From assembly GCF_021556395.1 (NCBI RefSeq), contig NZ_JAKGCS010000033.1:385392-449391 (forward strand): a stretch of 64,000 nucleotides of DNA, written 5' to 3'. Shown here piece after piece: positions 27,320-36,518 of the stretch. The DNA comes from Acuticoccus kalidii (GTDB taxonomy: Bacteria; Pseudomonadota; Alphaproteobacteria; Rhizobiales; Amorphaceae). A program made the position numbers and the translations under genes. Under the pieces are notes generated by a model. It did not search any database. It was given only the letters and a program-made list of their open reading frames with translations, and was not told the origin of the DNA. Each line of letters begins with the position of its first letter. The stretch's first letter is position 1.

Positions 27320-27973
27320 CTAGCGCAGCGCGGCGATCGCCTTGCGATAATCCTCCTGACCGAACACCGCCGAGCCGGCGACGAGGACATCCGCACCCGC
27401 CACGCGCGCGATCGGCGCGGTCTCGGCAGTGATCCCGCCATCGACCTCGATCCGGATCGGCCGGTCGCCGACAAGGCGCTTCACCGAGGCGATCTTGTCG
27501 GCGGAGTTCGGCAGGAATTTCTGTCCGCCGAAACCCGGATTGACGGTCATCACGCAGACGAGATCGATCCGGTGGAGGACGTTCTCGATCGCGCTCGCCG
27601 GCGTCGCCGGGTTGAGTGCGACGCCCGCCTTCACCCCGGTGGCGCGGATCGCTTCGAGGGCGCGGTCGAGATGCCGCGTCGCTTCGGCATGAACGGTGAT
27701 CCCCGCCGCGCCGGCATCGACGAAGAGGTCGATATAGGGCTCGAACGGTTCGATCATCAGATGGACGTCGAAGGGGAGCCGCGTCGAGCCGCGCAGGGCC
27801 TTGATGACGGCCGGCCCAAACGAGATGTTCGGCACGAAATGGCCGTCCATCACATCGAGATGCAGCCAGTCGGCGCCGGCGCTTTCGATCGCGCCGGCCT
27901 CTTCGCCGAGGCGGGCGAAGTCGGCGGCGAGAAGCGACGGGGCGATCACGAGTTCAGGCGCGTTCCAGCTCAT
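27320..27973 (-). CDS. rpe: Ribulose-phosphate 3-epimerase
   Basis: A 217-residue TIM-barrel enzyme that interconverts ribulose-5-phosphate and xylulose-5-phosphate in the pentose phosphate or Calvin pathways. Motifs are IAPSLLAADFARLGEE, WLHLDVMDGHFVPNISFG with metal-binding His and catalytic Asp, VMTVNPGFGGQKF, and IEVDGGIT followed by GADVLVAGSAVFG. The ATG at 27973 overlaps the stop of the CAP-domain lipoprotein gene by 4 bp. Confidence 0.96.
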   Translation of the reverse strand: MSWNAPELVIAPSLLAADFARLGEEAGAIESAGADWLHLDVMDGHFVPNISFGPAVIKALRGSTRLPFDVHLMIEPFEPYIDLFVDAGAAGITVHAEATRHLDRALEAIRATGVKAGVALNPATPASAIENVLHRIDLVCVMTVNPGFGGQKFLPNSADKIASVKRLVGDRPIRIEVDGGITAETAPIARVAGADVLVAGSAVFGQEDYRKAIAALR

Positions 27974-28476
27974 GCGTCGGTGTCCGGTTCGGCGAGGATG
28001 AGCACCCAGTAGGATTTGTAGATGCCCTCGTCGGTGAGGGCGAGACCGATTCCCATGTGTGTCATGTCGGGGTTGAGAAGGTTCCTGTTGTGGCCGCGCG
28101 AGTTCTCCCAACCGTCGACCGTCATGACGAGGGTGGGATAGCCGGAGCCGAGATTTTCCGCGGCGCGGAGGGCGGGGTAGCCTGCCGCATCGAGCCTGCG
28201 GGCGAGGCCGGGGCCGGAATGCATCCGCGTCTTCAGCCGGTCGCGGCGGGCGAGCTCGCGCGCGGTCTCGGCCGCGACGGCGTTCAGCGCCGGATCCACG
28301 GTGAGCGGCTGGCGGCCATGGGCGGCGCGGTGGGCGTTGATGAGCTGCGCCGCGGCGGCGGGGCTCACGCTCCGTTCGCGCGGCACGTTCGGGACGGTCA
28401 TCCCGTCCTTGCCGGGTCCGCCGCAGCTCGCGAGCACGGTGACGACGAGGATCAAGAGAAGAGAACGCATTCGCAT
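27970..28476 (-). CDS. CAP (SCP/PR1-like) domain lipoprotein
   Basis: A 168-residue predicted lipoprotein: a short signal (MRSLLLILVVTVLASC) ends in lipobox LASC with the acceptor Cys near residue 18. The CAP domain follows, with INAHRAAHGRQPLTVDPALNAVAAETA, MHSGPGLARRL, AAENLGSGYPTLVMTVDGWENSRGHNRNLLNPDMTHMGIGL, including His and Glu residues typical of the CAP cavity. The bacterial CAP domain (YkwD-like) has no settled activity. It is translationally coupled to rpe, which looks accidental in function. Either of two ATGs two codons apart could start it. Confidence 0.85.
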   Translation of the reverse strand: MRMRSLLLILVVTVLASCGGPGKDGMTVPNVPRERSVSPAAAAQLINAHRAAHGRQPLTVDPALNAVAAETARELARRDRLKTRMHSGPGLARRLDAAGYPALRAAENLGSGYPTLVMTVDGWENSRGHNRNLLNPDMTHMGIGLALTDEGIYKSYWVLILAEPDTDA

Positions 28477-28621
28477 TGTCGCTCCATGCACGCTGGCGCG
28501 AATTTGCTCAAGCACAACTCGTCGCTCCATGCCGACGCGCCCCTGCGCGCAATGACGCGGCGACGAGTGGAACGGAAGGGCGCGCACGGGCGTAGATCGT
28601 CCATGGTGGAGCATAGCAATT

Positions 28622-30064
28622 ATGGTTGATCGATCTGTCGCTGTCGCGATCATCGGTGCAGGGACCGCCGGTTTGGCAGCATTGCGTGCGGCGCGGCGTG
28701 AAACGCAGGACGTGCTCCTCATCGAGGGCGGCGCCTTTGGAACCACGTGCGCGCGGGTCGGCTGTATGCCATCCAAGCTGCTGATCGCGGCCGCGAACCG
28801 GGCGGAGGCGGTCCGCGACGCGGCCACCTTCGGGATCGATATTCCGGCCTGGTCGATCGACGGTGTGCGCGTCATGCAGCGCGTTCACGACCTGCGCAAC
28901 GCGTTCGTCGATTCGGTGCTTCAGTCGATCGAGGCCTTGCCCGAGGGGATGATACTGCGCGGACGAGCGCGCTTCGTGAGCGACGACCGGCTCGACGTGG
29001 AAACGCAGACGGGCACCGTGACGGTGGAGGCGGAGCGGATCGTCATCGCGACGGGATCGCGACCCACGATCCCGGAAGAGTTCGCCAATCTCGGCACCCG
29101 GGCGACGAGCGAGGATGTCTTCGAATGGTCGAGCCTGCCGGCCTCGGTCGGCGTGTTCGGGGCGGGGGTGATCGGATTGGAGCTCGGCCAGGCGTTGTCG
29201 CGTCTCGGCGTGCGTGTCTCCCTCTTTACCAAGGATGGCATGGTCGGACCGCTCACCGATCCCGCCTTGATCGAAGAGGCGCACACCCTCGTCGATGAGG
29301 CGCTGGAGTTCGTCCCGGACTTTCGGATGATCGGCTTCAGTGAGACCGAAGACCACGTCACGATCGACTATAGCGCGGCCGGACGCGAGTTCTCGACGAC
29401 GCTCGAGCGCGTGCTGATCGCGGTGGGGCGCACGCCGAATGTCGACGGGCTCGCCCTCGAAAACACCTCCCTCGCGCGCGACGAAGCCGGCATTCCGCTG
29501 TTCGACCGCGCGACCGGCCGATGCGGCGACAGCACGATCTTCATCGCGGGCGATGCGATGGACGAAGCGCCCCTCCTTCATGAGGCGACGCGGAGCGGCG
29601 TGATTGCCGGCACCAATGCCGGCCTTTATCCCTCGGCCCGCACGGGCACCCATGCCGTCCCGCTGACGATCGTCTTTTCCGAACCGCAGATCGCGCTCGT
29701 CGGCTCGACCTATCGCGCCCTCGACGAGACGGGGACGGAGCATGTGGTCGGCGCCGTCGATTTCGGCGAGCAGGGTCGTGCGCAGGTGATCGACCGGGCG
29801 AAGGGGCGGCTTCATCTCTATGTCGCGAAAGGCACGGCGCGGCTCCTGGGGGCAGAGATGATGGCCCCGGAGGCGGAGCATCTGGCCCACATCCTCGCCG
29901 TCGCCATCGATCGCGGGATGACGGTGCGGGAGATGCTCGATCTCCCGTTCTATCATCCGACGCTCGAGGAGGGGCTTCGCACCGCCTGTTGCGACGCGCT
30001 CGCCCGACTCGGTGAGCGCGAGGTGCCTCGCCCGAACGAGCTCGCCTTCGGGCCGGGCGGGTGA
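28622..30064 (+). CDS. Dihydrolipoyl dehydrogenase-like pyridine nucleotide-disulfide oxidoreductase
   Basis: A 480-residue class I flavoprotein disulfide reductase. The FAD-binding AIIGAGTAGLAA is at the N-terminus, the redox-active disulfide is in TTCARVGCMPSK (Cys43 and Cys48), the NAD(P)-binding loop is GVFGAGVIGLELGQ near residue 180, and IFIAGDAMDEAPLLHEA binds FAD. The C-terminal active-site base region reads LPFYHPTLEEGLR, the His-Pro-x-x-Glu of the family. Its position apart from any 2-oxoacid dehydrogenase genes means the partner is unknown, and mercuric-reductase-like or other quinone/thiol roles remain possible. Convergent with the RTX gene at a 6-bp distance. Confidence 0.85.
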   Translation: MVDRSVAVAIIGAGTAGLAALRAARRETQDVLLIEGGAFGTTCARVGCMPSKLLIAAANRAEAVRDAATFGIDIPAWSIDGVRVMQRVHDLRNAFVDSVLQSIEALPEGMILRGRARFVSDDRLDVETQTGTVTVEAERIVIATGSRPTIPEEFANLGTRATSEDVFEWSSLPASVGVFGAGVIGLELGQALSRLGVRVSLFTKDGMVGPLTDPALIEEAHTLVDEALEFVPDFRMIGFSETEDHVTIDYSAAGREFSTTLERVLIAVGRTPNVDGLALENTSLARDEAGIPLFDRATGRCGDSTIFIAGDAMDEAPLLHEATRSGVIAGTNAGLYPSARTGTHAVPLTIVFSEPQIALVGSTYRALDETGTEHVVGAVDFGEQGRAQVIDRAKGRLHLYVAKGTARLLGAEMMAPEAEHLAHILAVAIDRGMTVREMLDLPFYHPTLEEGLRTACCDALARLGEREVPRPNELAFGPGG

Positions 30065-30070
30065 GGGCGG

Positions 30071-31630
30071 TCAGCTCAACAGATCGTCGAAATTGCTGAC
30101 GAGGCGGAAGTCGCTCGGGTCGACCACGCCGTGATCCGTCTCGAAGGTGAAACCGAACAGCTTGGTCGCCTGGCCGGGGGCGAGGTCGGGCCGTGAGTCG
30201 CCCGCCCACGGTTCGACCGCGAAGGTCCGGCTATAATAGTCGGCGCCCCACACTTTATCGGTGACGGTGATGGAGCGATCGGTGAAGCGCAGCTCGATAT
30301 TTTCGAGGTCGGTGAGCGTCGTGTTGCCGATATTGCGGATATAGACCTCGGCGGAGGCACCGCCGTCGAACGGATTGGTGATCTTGACGGTGATGCGGAA
30401 GCCGACCTCGTCGGTGATCGCCTTGCCGCCCGGATTTTCCGGCGTGTAGCCGACCGCCACGAAATCGTTCGCGTCGATCACGACATTGTCCGGCCGATCG
30501 CGCACGAAGAAGCCGAAAAGCTCGATCTCGCTGTCGGCGGGAATGGTGCGTTCGCCAGCGCTCGCGAGGTCGAAGACGCCGTCTTTGTAGGTCGCGTTGA
30601 AGGTGCGGTCACCCTGGATGTCGAGCTTGCCGGCCTCGGTCAGCTTCACGTCGAGATCGGCGATATTGGCGATCGTCTGCTTGCCCTCGTTCGACATGAA
30701 CACCGAATAGATTTCGACCTTCGTGCCGTTCTCGGTGTACTCGCCGGTCTTGCGGACGGTGAAGTCGTAGACGTCGACCTTCTGGACGACGCGGTAGGGC
30801 CCGCCATCGGCGCCGGGCTTGGGCTTCTTGTAATTGTCGCCGATATCGTCCTGGGTCAGGAAGGCGTTCGCGACGAAGATCTGATCGTGCGTCTTGATGT
30901 TCTCGATCAAGGTGCCCTTGCCACCGAAGAGCTTGATCTGTCCGGTCGCGATCACCCGCAGGTCGCCGGTGAGGTCGACGATCTGATCGCCGCGCCCGAA
31001 GTCGCGGATGATGTCGCGGGTGCGGCCACCGGCAAAGTCGCTCGCCTCGAAGAAGAAGGCGTCTGCGCCACCCGAGCCGATCAACAGGTCGCTCCCGTTG
31101 CCGCCAAAGATCTTGTCGTTGCCGTCGCCGCCGATGATCGTGTCGGCTCCGGCGCCGCCCTTCAAGAAATCATCGCCCCGCCCGCCGAGGATCTTGTCGC
31201 GCCCCGGCCCGCCGTCGACGAAATCGTCGCCGGCGCCGGCGGCGATCCGGTCGTTGCCGCCGCGCCCGAGGATCACGTCGTCGAGGCGGGTGCCGTTGAT
31301 GCGGCCGGAGGCGTTGTCGTCGATGATCCAGAACTCGCGAAAGCCGTCGTGCTTCTCGGTGTAGCGGACGAAGCCGCCGATGCCGCGAATGTCGATCTGT
31401 TTGACGCCGTTGTTGATCGGCTGCTCGCGAAGCTGGGACAGAAGGTCTTCGAGGGCGCCGGCCCGCACGTCGCGCGGCATGCCGAGATCGATGAGCTTGT
31501 TGGGTTGACGGGCCAGCTCGTCGAGATAGCGCTGGAATCCTGGGCGCGCCACATCGTCGTCGATATTGGAGATGACGTAGCCGTCTTTCCGCGTGAAGCG
31601 GACCGTCGAGAAAGAACCAATACGCGCCAT
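30071..31630 (-). CDS. RTX (hemolysin-type calcium-binding) protein with C-terminal CBM-like beta domains
   Basis: A 519-residue acidic secreted protein without a Sec signal. Residues 1-105 are unrecognised. About residues 115-190 hold RTX nonapeptides (GGRGDDFLKGGAGADTIIGG, GNDKIFGGNGSDLLIG), which bind calcium as a beta-roll and normally mark type I secretion. The roll is followed by the usual FFFEASDFAGGRTRDIIRDFGRGDQI cap. Then come two related beta-sandwich-like regions (about 280-390 and 400-519) that resemble cellulose-binding type modules (AEVYIRNIGNTTLTDLEN, LAPGQATKLFGFTF). RTX repeats lie N-terminal of these modules, an unusual order. No type I secretion genes are in the window. 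The ATG at 31630 has CGGAG upstream. Confidence 0.8.
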   Translation of the reverse strand: MARIGSFSTVRFTRKDGYVISNIDDDVARPGFQRYLDELARQPNKLIDLGMPRDVRAGALEDLLSQLREQPINNGVKQIDIRGIGGFVRYTEKHDGFREFWIIDDNASGRINGTRLDDVILGRGGNDRIAAGAGDDFVDGGPGRDKILGGRGDDFLKGGAGADTIIGGDGNDKIFGGNGSDLLIGSGGADAFFFEASDFAGGRTRDIIRDFGRGDQIVDLTGDLRVIATGQIKLFGGKGTLIENIKTHDQIFVANAFLTQDDIGDNYKKPKPGADGGPYRVVQKVDVYDFTVRKTGEYTENGTKVEIYSVFMSNEGKQTIANIADLDVKLTEAGKLDIQGDRTFNATYKDGVFDLASAGERTIPADSEIELFGFFVRDRPDNVVIDANDFVAVGYTPENPGGKAITDEVGFRITVKITNPFDGGASAEVYIRNIGNTTLTDLENIELRFTDRSITVTDKVWGADYYSRTFAVEPWAGDSRPDLAPGQATKLFGFTFETDHGVVDPSDFRLVSNFDDLLS

Positions 31631-31642
31631 ATCGGACTCCGG

Positions 31643-31662
31643 GAGTCGCACACATGCGACTC
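31643..31662 (-). promoter_or_regulatory. Perfect hairpin in the leader of the RTX gene
   Basis: GAGTCGCA (31643-31650) pairs perfectly with TGCGACTC (31655-31662) around a 4-nt loop, 13 bp upstream of the RTX start codon and just before its ribosome-binding site. On the mRNA it would form a stable stem. It could be an operator or a translational control hairpin. Confidence 0.45.
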
Positions 31663-31960
31663 GGGTGATTGTCTTGCAGCGGGCAGAAATAGCCGAGAGG
31701 CTAGGGAAAACGAACTCTTCAATTCATACAACTGTGTAATATTCGATATCGAGGAAATCAATCTTGAATTGTATATTGACCGCGTGTTGCTGTCGAGATG
31801 CGGAGGCGAGGGGGCAGGGAGCTTCGCGCCGCGGCATTCGCGCAACGGATCGGGCCAAAGTGGCGCGAGGGGGCTGGCGCAGCCGGGATGACCGGGGACA
31901 GCGCCTTGGTGGTGGGCCATAACGAGCGGCGCTGTAACGCGTTAGTTCGAGGGAGCCGGT
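31663..31960. other. Divergent intergenic region with an AT-rich core
   Basis: About 300 bp between the RTX and D,D-carboxypeptidase genes. The part at 31690-31790 is much richer in A+T than its surroundings and includes TTCAATTCATACAA and CTTGAATTGTATATTG, partly inverted relative to each other. It should carry promoters for both flanking genes. No small coding region is visible. Confidence 0.5.
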
Positions 31961-32860
31961 ATGCGCCGCCTACTCGCCGTCATGTTCGTGATCGTGCTCG
32001 CCGGGTGCAATACCACCCCGCCGCCGACCACCGACGGCACCAGTCTCGCCGCCGCTCCGGCGATGCCGCTTCAGCCGATTGCGGCGCCGACGGTCGCGAC
32101 GCGGGCCTTCGCCTCGATCGTGGTCGACGCCAATTCCGGCAAGATCCTCGAGGAGGACGGCGCGCGAAGCCTGCGTTATCCGGCCTCGCTCACCAAGATG
32201 ATGACGCTCTATCTCTTGTTCGAGGCGATCGAGACCGGCCAGCTCACGACGCGCAGCAATCTCCAGGTCAGCGAGGAGGCCGCCGGCCGCCCGCCCGCCA
32301 AGCTCGGCGTGAAGGCCGGGACGACCATCGACGTCGACACCGCCGCCCGCGCCCTCGCGGTGCGCTCGGCCAATGACGTCGCGGTGGTGATTGCGGAGAA
32401 CCTCGCCGGCTCCGAAGAGGCGTTCGCGCAGAAGATGACGCAGAAGGCCCGCGCGCTCGGCATGATGCAGACGAATTTTCACAACGCGTCCGGTCTGCCC
32501 GACCCGCTCCAATATACGACCGCCATGGACATGGCGATCCTCGGCAAGGCGCTTTACGACCGTTACCCGCGCTACGTGAAATATTTCGAGACTGAGAAGA
32601 TCACCTATAACGGCCGCACCTGGACCAACACGAACAAGTTGCTCAACAAGGTCGACGGGGTGAACGGGATCAAGACCGGCTATATCCGCGATTCCGGGTA
32701 CAATCTTTGCACGTCGGTGCAGCGGGGCGGAAAGCATGTCATCGCCTGCGTGTTCGGCGGAAAGAGCGGAACGTCCCGCAACAGGCGGATGGAAGAGCTG
32801 ATCGAGAGCAACATGCCGCAGGCATCGGGCGGCGGATTGTTCGGCGGATCGCTTTTCTGA
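31961..32860 (+). CDS. D-alanyl-D-alanine carboxypeptidase, lipoprotein form
   Basis: A 299-residue S11 family penicillin-binding protein. The N-terminus MRRLLAVMFVIVLAGCNTT ends in a lipobox (LAGC), so it is probably membrane-attached by a lipid anchor. The active-site boxes are SLTK (PASLTKMMTLYLLFEAIE), SAN in RSANDVAVVIAENLAGSE, and KTG in GIKTGYIRDSGYN. It lacks the SPOR tail and the long C-terminal region of the paralogue at 11642-13399. The two enzymes share strong sequence similarity in the catalytic domain and probably differ in location. The putA gene begins 67 bp downstream. Confidence 0.92.
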   Translation: MRRLLAVMFVIVLAGCNTTPPPTTDGTSLAAAPAMPLQPIAAPTVATRAFASIVVDANSGKILEEDGARSLRYPASLTKMMTLYLLFEAIETGQLTTRSNLQVSEEAAGRPPAKLGVKAGTTIDVDTAARALAVRSANDVAVVIAENLAGSEEAFAQKMTQKARALGMMQTNFHNASGLPDPLQYTTAMDMAILGKALYDRYPRYVKYFETEKITYNGRTWTNTNKLLNKVDGVNGIKTGYIRDSGYNLCTSVQRGGKHVIACVFGGKSGTSRNRRMEELIESNMPQASGGGLFGGSLF

Positions 32861-32927
32861 CAGTGCGTTCGGGACCACTCTCCGCCTCACGAGGCGGCCG
32901 CGCCGCGGCCGGGACGAAGGAGGCTAT

Positions 32928-35900
32928 ATGGATCTCTCAGTCACCGATCTCGAGGCCATTCGGGCCGAGATAAGGGGCGCGACGCTCGGCGACGAGGCTG
33001 TGCTTCTCGAGGGGCTCGCTGCCGCCTCGGGTCTCGATGCCGCGACGCGTGAGGCGAATGTTGCGCGCGCCGCTGCGCTGGTCGAGACGGTGCGCACCGC
33101 CGCCTCGCCAGGGCTGATGGAGACCTTCCTCGCCGAATATGGCCTGTCGACCGACGAGGGCATCGCCTTGATGTGCCTTGCCGAGGCGCTGTTGCGCGTT
33201 CCCGACGCGCAGACCATCGACGCGCTGATCGAGGATAAGATCGCCCCCGCCGATTGGGGCAAGCATCTCGGCCATTCCTCGTCCTCCCTCGTCAACGCCT
33301 CGACCTGGGCGCTTCTCCTCACCGGGCGTGTGCTCGACGAACGGGGGCGCGGCGTCGCGGGCGCTCTGCGCGGCGCCATCCGCCGCCTCGGGGAGCCGGT
33401 GATCCGCACCGCCGTCGCCGAAGCGATGCGCCGTCTCGGCCGGCAATTCGTCCTCGGCGAAACGATCGACGGGGCGTTGAAGCGCGCCGCCGCGATGGAG
33501 GCCAAGGGCTACACCTATTCCTACGACATGCTCGGCGAGGCGGCCCGCACCGCGGCGGACGCCGAGCGCTATCGCGTCGCCTATGCGAACGCCATCGCCG
33601 CCATCGCGGGCAAGGCGACGCACGACGATCCGCGCCTCAATCCGGGCATTTCGATCAAACTCTCCGCGCTTCATCCGCGGTACGAATGGGGCCAGCGCGA
33701 AAGCTGCGTCGCGGACCTCGTGCCGATCGTCACCGATCTCGCCCGGCAGGCCGCGTCGGCGAATATGGGCCTCAATATCGACGCGGAGGAGCAGGACCGG
33801 CTCGACCTCTCGCTCGACATCATCGCCGCGGTCGCCGCCGATCCGAGCCTTGAGGGCTGGGACGGGTTCGGCGTCGTCGTCCAAGCCTATGGCCGGCGGG
33901 CCTTCCCCGTCATCGAATGGCTCGACACGCTCGCCTCGACAACGCGCCGCCGCCTGATGGTGCGCCTCGTGAAGGGCGCCTATTGGGACTATGAGATCAA
34001 GCGCGCCCAGGTGACGGGAACGCCGTCTTTCCCGGTTTTCACCCGCAAGGCGGGAACGGACGTGTCCTATCTCGGCTGCGCCCGTGCGCTGCTCGACCGG
34101 GCGGACCGGCTCTATCCGCAATTCGCGACCCACAACGCGCACACGGTGGTGAGCGTCCTGTCGATGGCGAAGGGGGAACGGTTCGAGTTCCAGCGCCTGC
34201 ACGGCATGGGCGAAGCGCTCCACGAGGCGATCCGCAAAGAGACGGGCATTCCCTCCCGGATCTACGCTCCGGTCGGGGCGCACGAGGATCTTCTCGCCTA
34301 TCTGGTGCGCCGCCTTCTCGAGAACGGGGCGAACTCCTCGTTCGCGAACCAGATCGTCGATCACCGCGTGTCGCCCGAGACCGTCGCGGCCGATCCGTTC
34401 GCCAAGCTCGCCAAGGCGCCGGTGGTGAATGCCAAGCTGCGCCAGCCGCCCGCGCTGTTCGGTGCCTCGCGCCGGAATGCCCGCGGATGGGATCTCACCG
34501 ATCCGCTCGGCGAACGCGAATACGATGCCGCCCGCGCCCCCTTCGCCGAGACGACGTGGACCGCCGAGCCGCTGACCGTGAGCCCGGCCGCCGTCGCCGA
34601 GGACACGCGGGCGACGAACCCCGCCCGGCCGGACGATATCGTCGGCACGGTCCGCGCGCTCGATCCGGCCGCCGCCTCTGAGGTCGTCGCCGACGCGGCC
34701 GCCGGCGTCGGCTGGGCCCCGCCGGCGGAACGCGCCGCGGCCCTGCGGCGCGCGGCCGACCTTTACGAGGCGCACGCCGGCGAGTTCTTCGCGCTTTGCG
34801 CACGTGAGGCGGGCAAGTCCGCCTTCGATGCCGTGGCGGAGCTGCGCGAGGCGGTGGACTTTCTGCGTTTCTACGCCGCCGAGGCCGAGCGGCTGTCGCC
34901 GGAGCCGGTCGGCGTCGTCATCGCGATCTCGCCGTGGAACTTTCCGCTCGCGATCTTCACCGGGCAGATCGCCGCCTCGCTCGCGGCGGGCAATGCCGTG
35001 ATCGCCAAACCCGCCGAGCAAACGCCGCTGATCGCGATGCGCGCGGCGACCTTGATGCACGAGGCCGGCATTCCGAGGCGCGCCTTGCAGCTCGTGCCGG
35101 GCGCCGGTCCCGTCGGCGCGGCGCTCGTCGGGCAGGAGGGGATCGGCGGTGTCGCCTTCACCGGCTCGACGGCGACGGCGAAGGCGATCGACAAGCAACT
35201 CGCGAAGACCGCGCCGGAGGCGGTTCTCGTTGCCGAGACCGGCGGGCTCAACGCGATGATCGTCGATTCCACCGCGCTGCCCGAGCAGGCCGTGCGCGAC
35301 ATCGTCGCCTCCGCCTTCCAGAGCGCGGGGCAGCGCTGCTCGGCCTTGCGCATCCTCTATGTCCAGGAGGATGTGGTCGAGCGGGTGACGAAAATGCTGT
35401 GCGGGGCGATGGAAATCCTCGTCGTCGACGATCCATGGCGGCTGTCGACCGATATCGGTCCGGTGATCGACGACGAGGCGAAGGAGCGCATCGAGACCCA
35501 TGTCGCCGGGGCGAGCCGAGACGGGCGCCTTGCCTTGCGAGTCGGGCCGGAGCGCGGCCTTTTCGTTCCGCCGAGCCTCATCCGGGTCGGGGGGATCGCC
35601 GATCTGAAGGAGGAGATTTTCGGCCCCGTCCTCCACCTCGCGACCTTCCGGGCGGACGAGATCGACGATGTGATCGCCGCGATCAACGCCAAGGGTTACG
35701 GCCTCACATTCGGCCTCCACACCCGGATCGACGACCGGGTCGACGAGGTGGTGCGGCAGATCCATGTCGGCAACATTTACGTGAACCGCAATCAGATCGG
35801 CGCGGTGGTCGGCTCGCAGCCGTTCGGCGGGGAGGGGCTCTCGGGCACCGGCCCCAAGGCGGGCGGGCCGCGCACCGTCGCGCGCATGGCGCGGCGCGAG

Positions 35901-36431
35901 AGCGCGCATCTGCCGGCCGACGAGGGGGCGAAGGCAACGCGGGCCGACGTGCAGGCTGCGCTCGACTCCCTCGCCCGGCCGACGGAGCCGCTCACCGTCG
36001 AGGATCTTCCCGGACCGACCGGCGAATCGAACCGCCTGTCCACCTTCCCCCGCGGCAAGGTGCTGTGCGCCGGGCCGAGCCTGGAGCAGGCGCGCCATCA
36101 GGCGGCCGCCGCGCGGGAAGGAGGCAACGCCGTCCTGATCGTCGCCCCCGGCGCGGTCGATGGCGGCGAGCCTCATTTGCGCGGGATCGACGGGGTGCTC
36201 GATCCGGCCGACCTCGCGGCCCTCCGCGGGCTCGACGCGCTCGCCTATGAGGGGGCCGATCTCGGCCCCGTCCGCCGCGCACTCGCCGAGCGTTTCGGGC
36301 CGATCGTCCCGGTCTTCAGCGCGCGGGATTCCTTCGTGATCGAGCGCCATCTGTGCATCGACACGGCGGCCGCTGGCGGCAACGCGAAACTTTTATCCTC
36401 GACCGAGGACGAAGCGGGCGCACCAAATTGA
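32928..36431 (+). CDS. putA: Bifunctional proline dehydrogenase / L-glutamate gamma-semialdehyde dehydrogenase PutA
   Basis: An 1167-residue enzyme oxidising proline to glutamate in two coupled steps, with electrons passed from FAD to the quinone pool and then to NAD. No ribbon-helix-helix DNA-binding domain is present, so it is not an autorepressor. The proline dehydrogenase barrel (about 150-460) shows IKLSALHPRYEWG, LVKGAYWDYEIKRAQ, EFQRLHGMGEAL and the end RRLLENGANSSFANQI. The aldehyde dehydrogenase domain (about 530-990) has NFPLAIFTGQIAASLAAGNAV, catalytic Glu in VAETGGLNAMIVD and catalytic Cys in SAGQRCSALRIL. A further C-terminal domain (about 1000-1167) ends with the conserved IERHLCIDTAAAGGNAKLL, typical of long PutA proteins. 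GGAGG precedes the ATG. Confidence 0.97.
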   Translation: MDLSVTDLEAIRAEIRGATLGDEAVLLEGLAAASGLDAATREANVARAAALVETVRTAASPGLMETFLAEYGLSTDEGIALMCLAEALLRVPDAQTIDALIEDKIAPADWGKHLGHSSSSLVNASTWALLLTGRVLDERGRGVAGALRGAIRRLGEPVIRTAVAEAMRRLGRQFVLGETIDGALKRAAAMEAKGYTYSYDMLGEAARTAADAERYRVAYANAIAAIAGKATHDDPRLNPGISIKLSALHPRYEWGQRESCVADLVPIVTDLARQAASANMGLNIDAEEQDRLDLSLDIIAAVAADPSLEGWDGFGVVVQAYGRRAFPVIEWLDTLASTTRRRLMVRLVKGAYWDYEIKRAQVTGTPSFPVFTRKAGTDVSYLGCARALLDRADRLYPQFATHNAHTVVSVLSMAKGERFEFQRLHGMGEALHEAIRKETGIPSRIYAPVGAHEDLLAYLVRRLLENGANSSFANQIVDHRVSPETVAADPFAKLAKAPVVNAKLRQPPALFGASRRNARGWDLTDPLGEREYDAARAPFAETTWTAEPLTVSPAAVAEDTRATNPARPDDIVGTVRALDPAAASEVVADAAAGVGWAPPAERAAALRRAADLYEAHAGEFFALCAREAGKSAFDAVAELREAVDFLRFYAAEAERLSPEPVGVVIAISPWNFPLAIFTGQIAASLAAGNAVIAKPAEQTPLIAMRAATLMHEAGIPRRALQLVPGAGPVGAALVGQEGIGGVAFTGSTATAKAIDKQLAKTAPEAVLVAETGGLNAMIVDSTALPEQAVRDIVASAFQSAGQRCSALRILYVQEDVVERVTKMLCGAMEILVVDDPWRLSTDIGPVIDDEAKERIETHVAGASRDGRLALRVGPERGLFVPPSLIRVGGIADLKEEIFGPVLHLATFRADEIDDVIAAINAKGYGLTFGLHTRIDDRVDEVVRQIHVGNIYVNRNQIGAVVGSQPFGGEGLSGTGPKAGGPRTVARMARRESAHLPADEGAKATRADVQAALDSLARPTEPLTVEDLPGPTGESNRLSTFPRGKVLCAGPSLEQARHQAAAAREGGNAVLIVAPGAVDGGEPHLRGIDGVLDPADLAALRGLDALAYEGADLGPVRRALAERFGPIVPVFSARDSFVIERHLCIDTAAAGGNAKLLSSTEDEAGAPN

Positions 36432-36518
36432 AACGGACGTGCAGATTTAATCTTTGGCGGCGGTAAGGCGTGTTACTGTCCATTTAAAGGCCCCGGTTGA
36501 GACAGGAGGAGCCAGCGG

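Noticed and set aside
28622..30064. Calling the flavoprotein mercuric reductase
   Set aside because: There is no N-terminal heavy-metal domain, no C-terminal vicinal cysteines for Hg binding (it ends in GPGG), and no mer genes nearby.
32937..36350. 1137-codon open frame opposite putA
   Set aside because: Length is impressive but the whole frame mirrors putA codons, and no motif or ribosome-binding site supports it.
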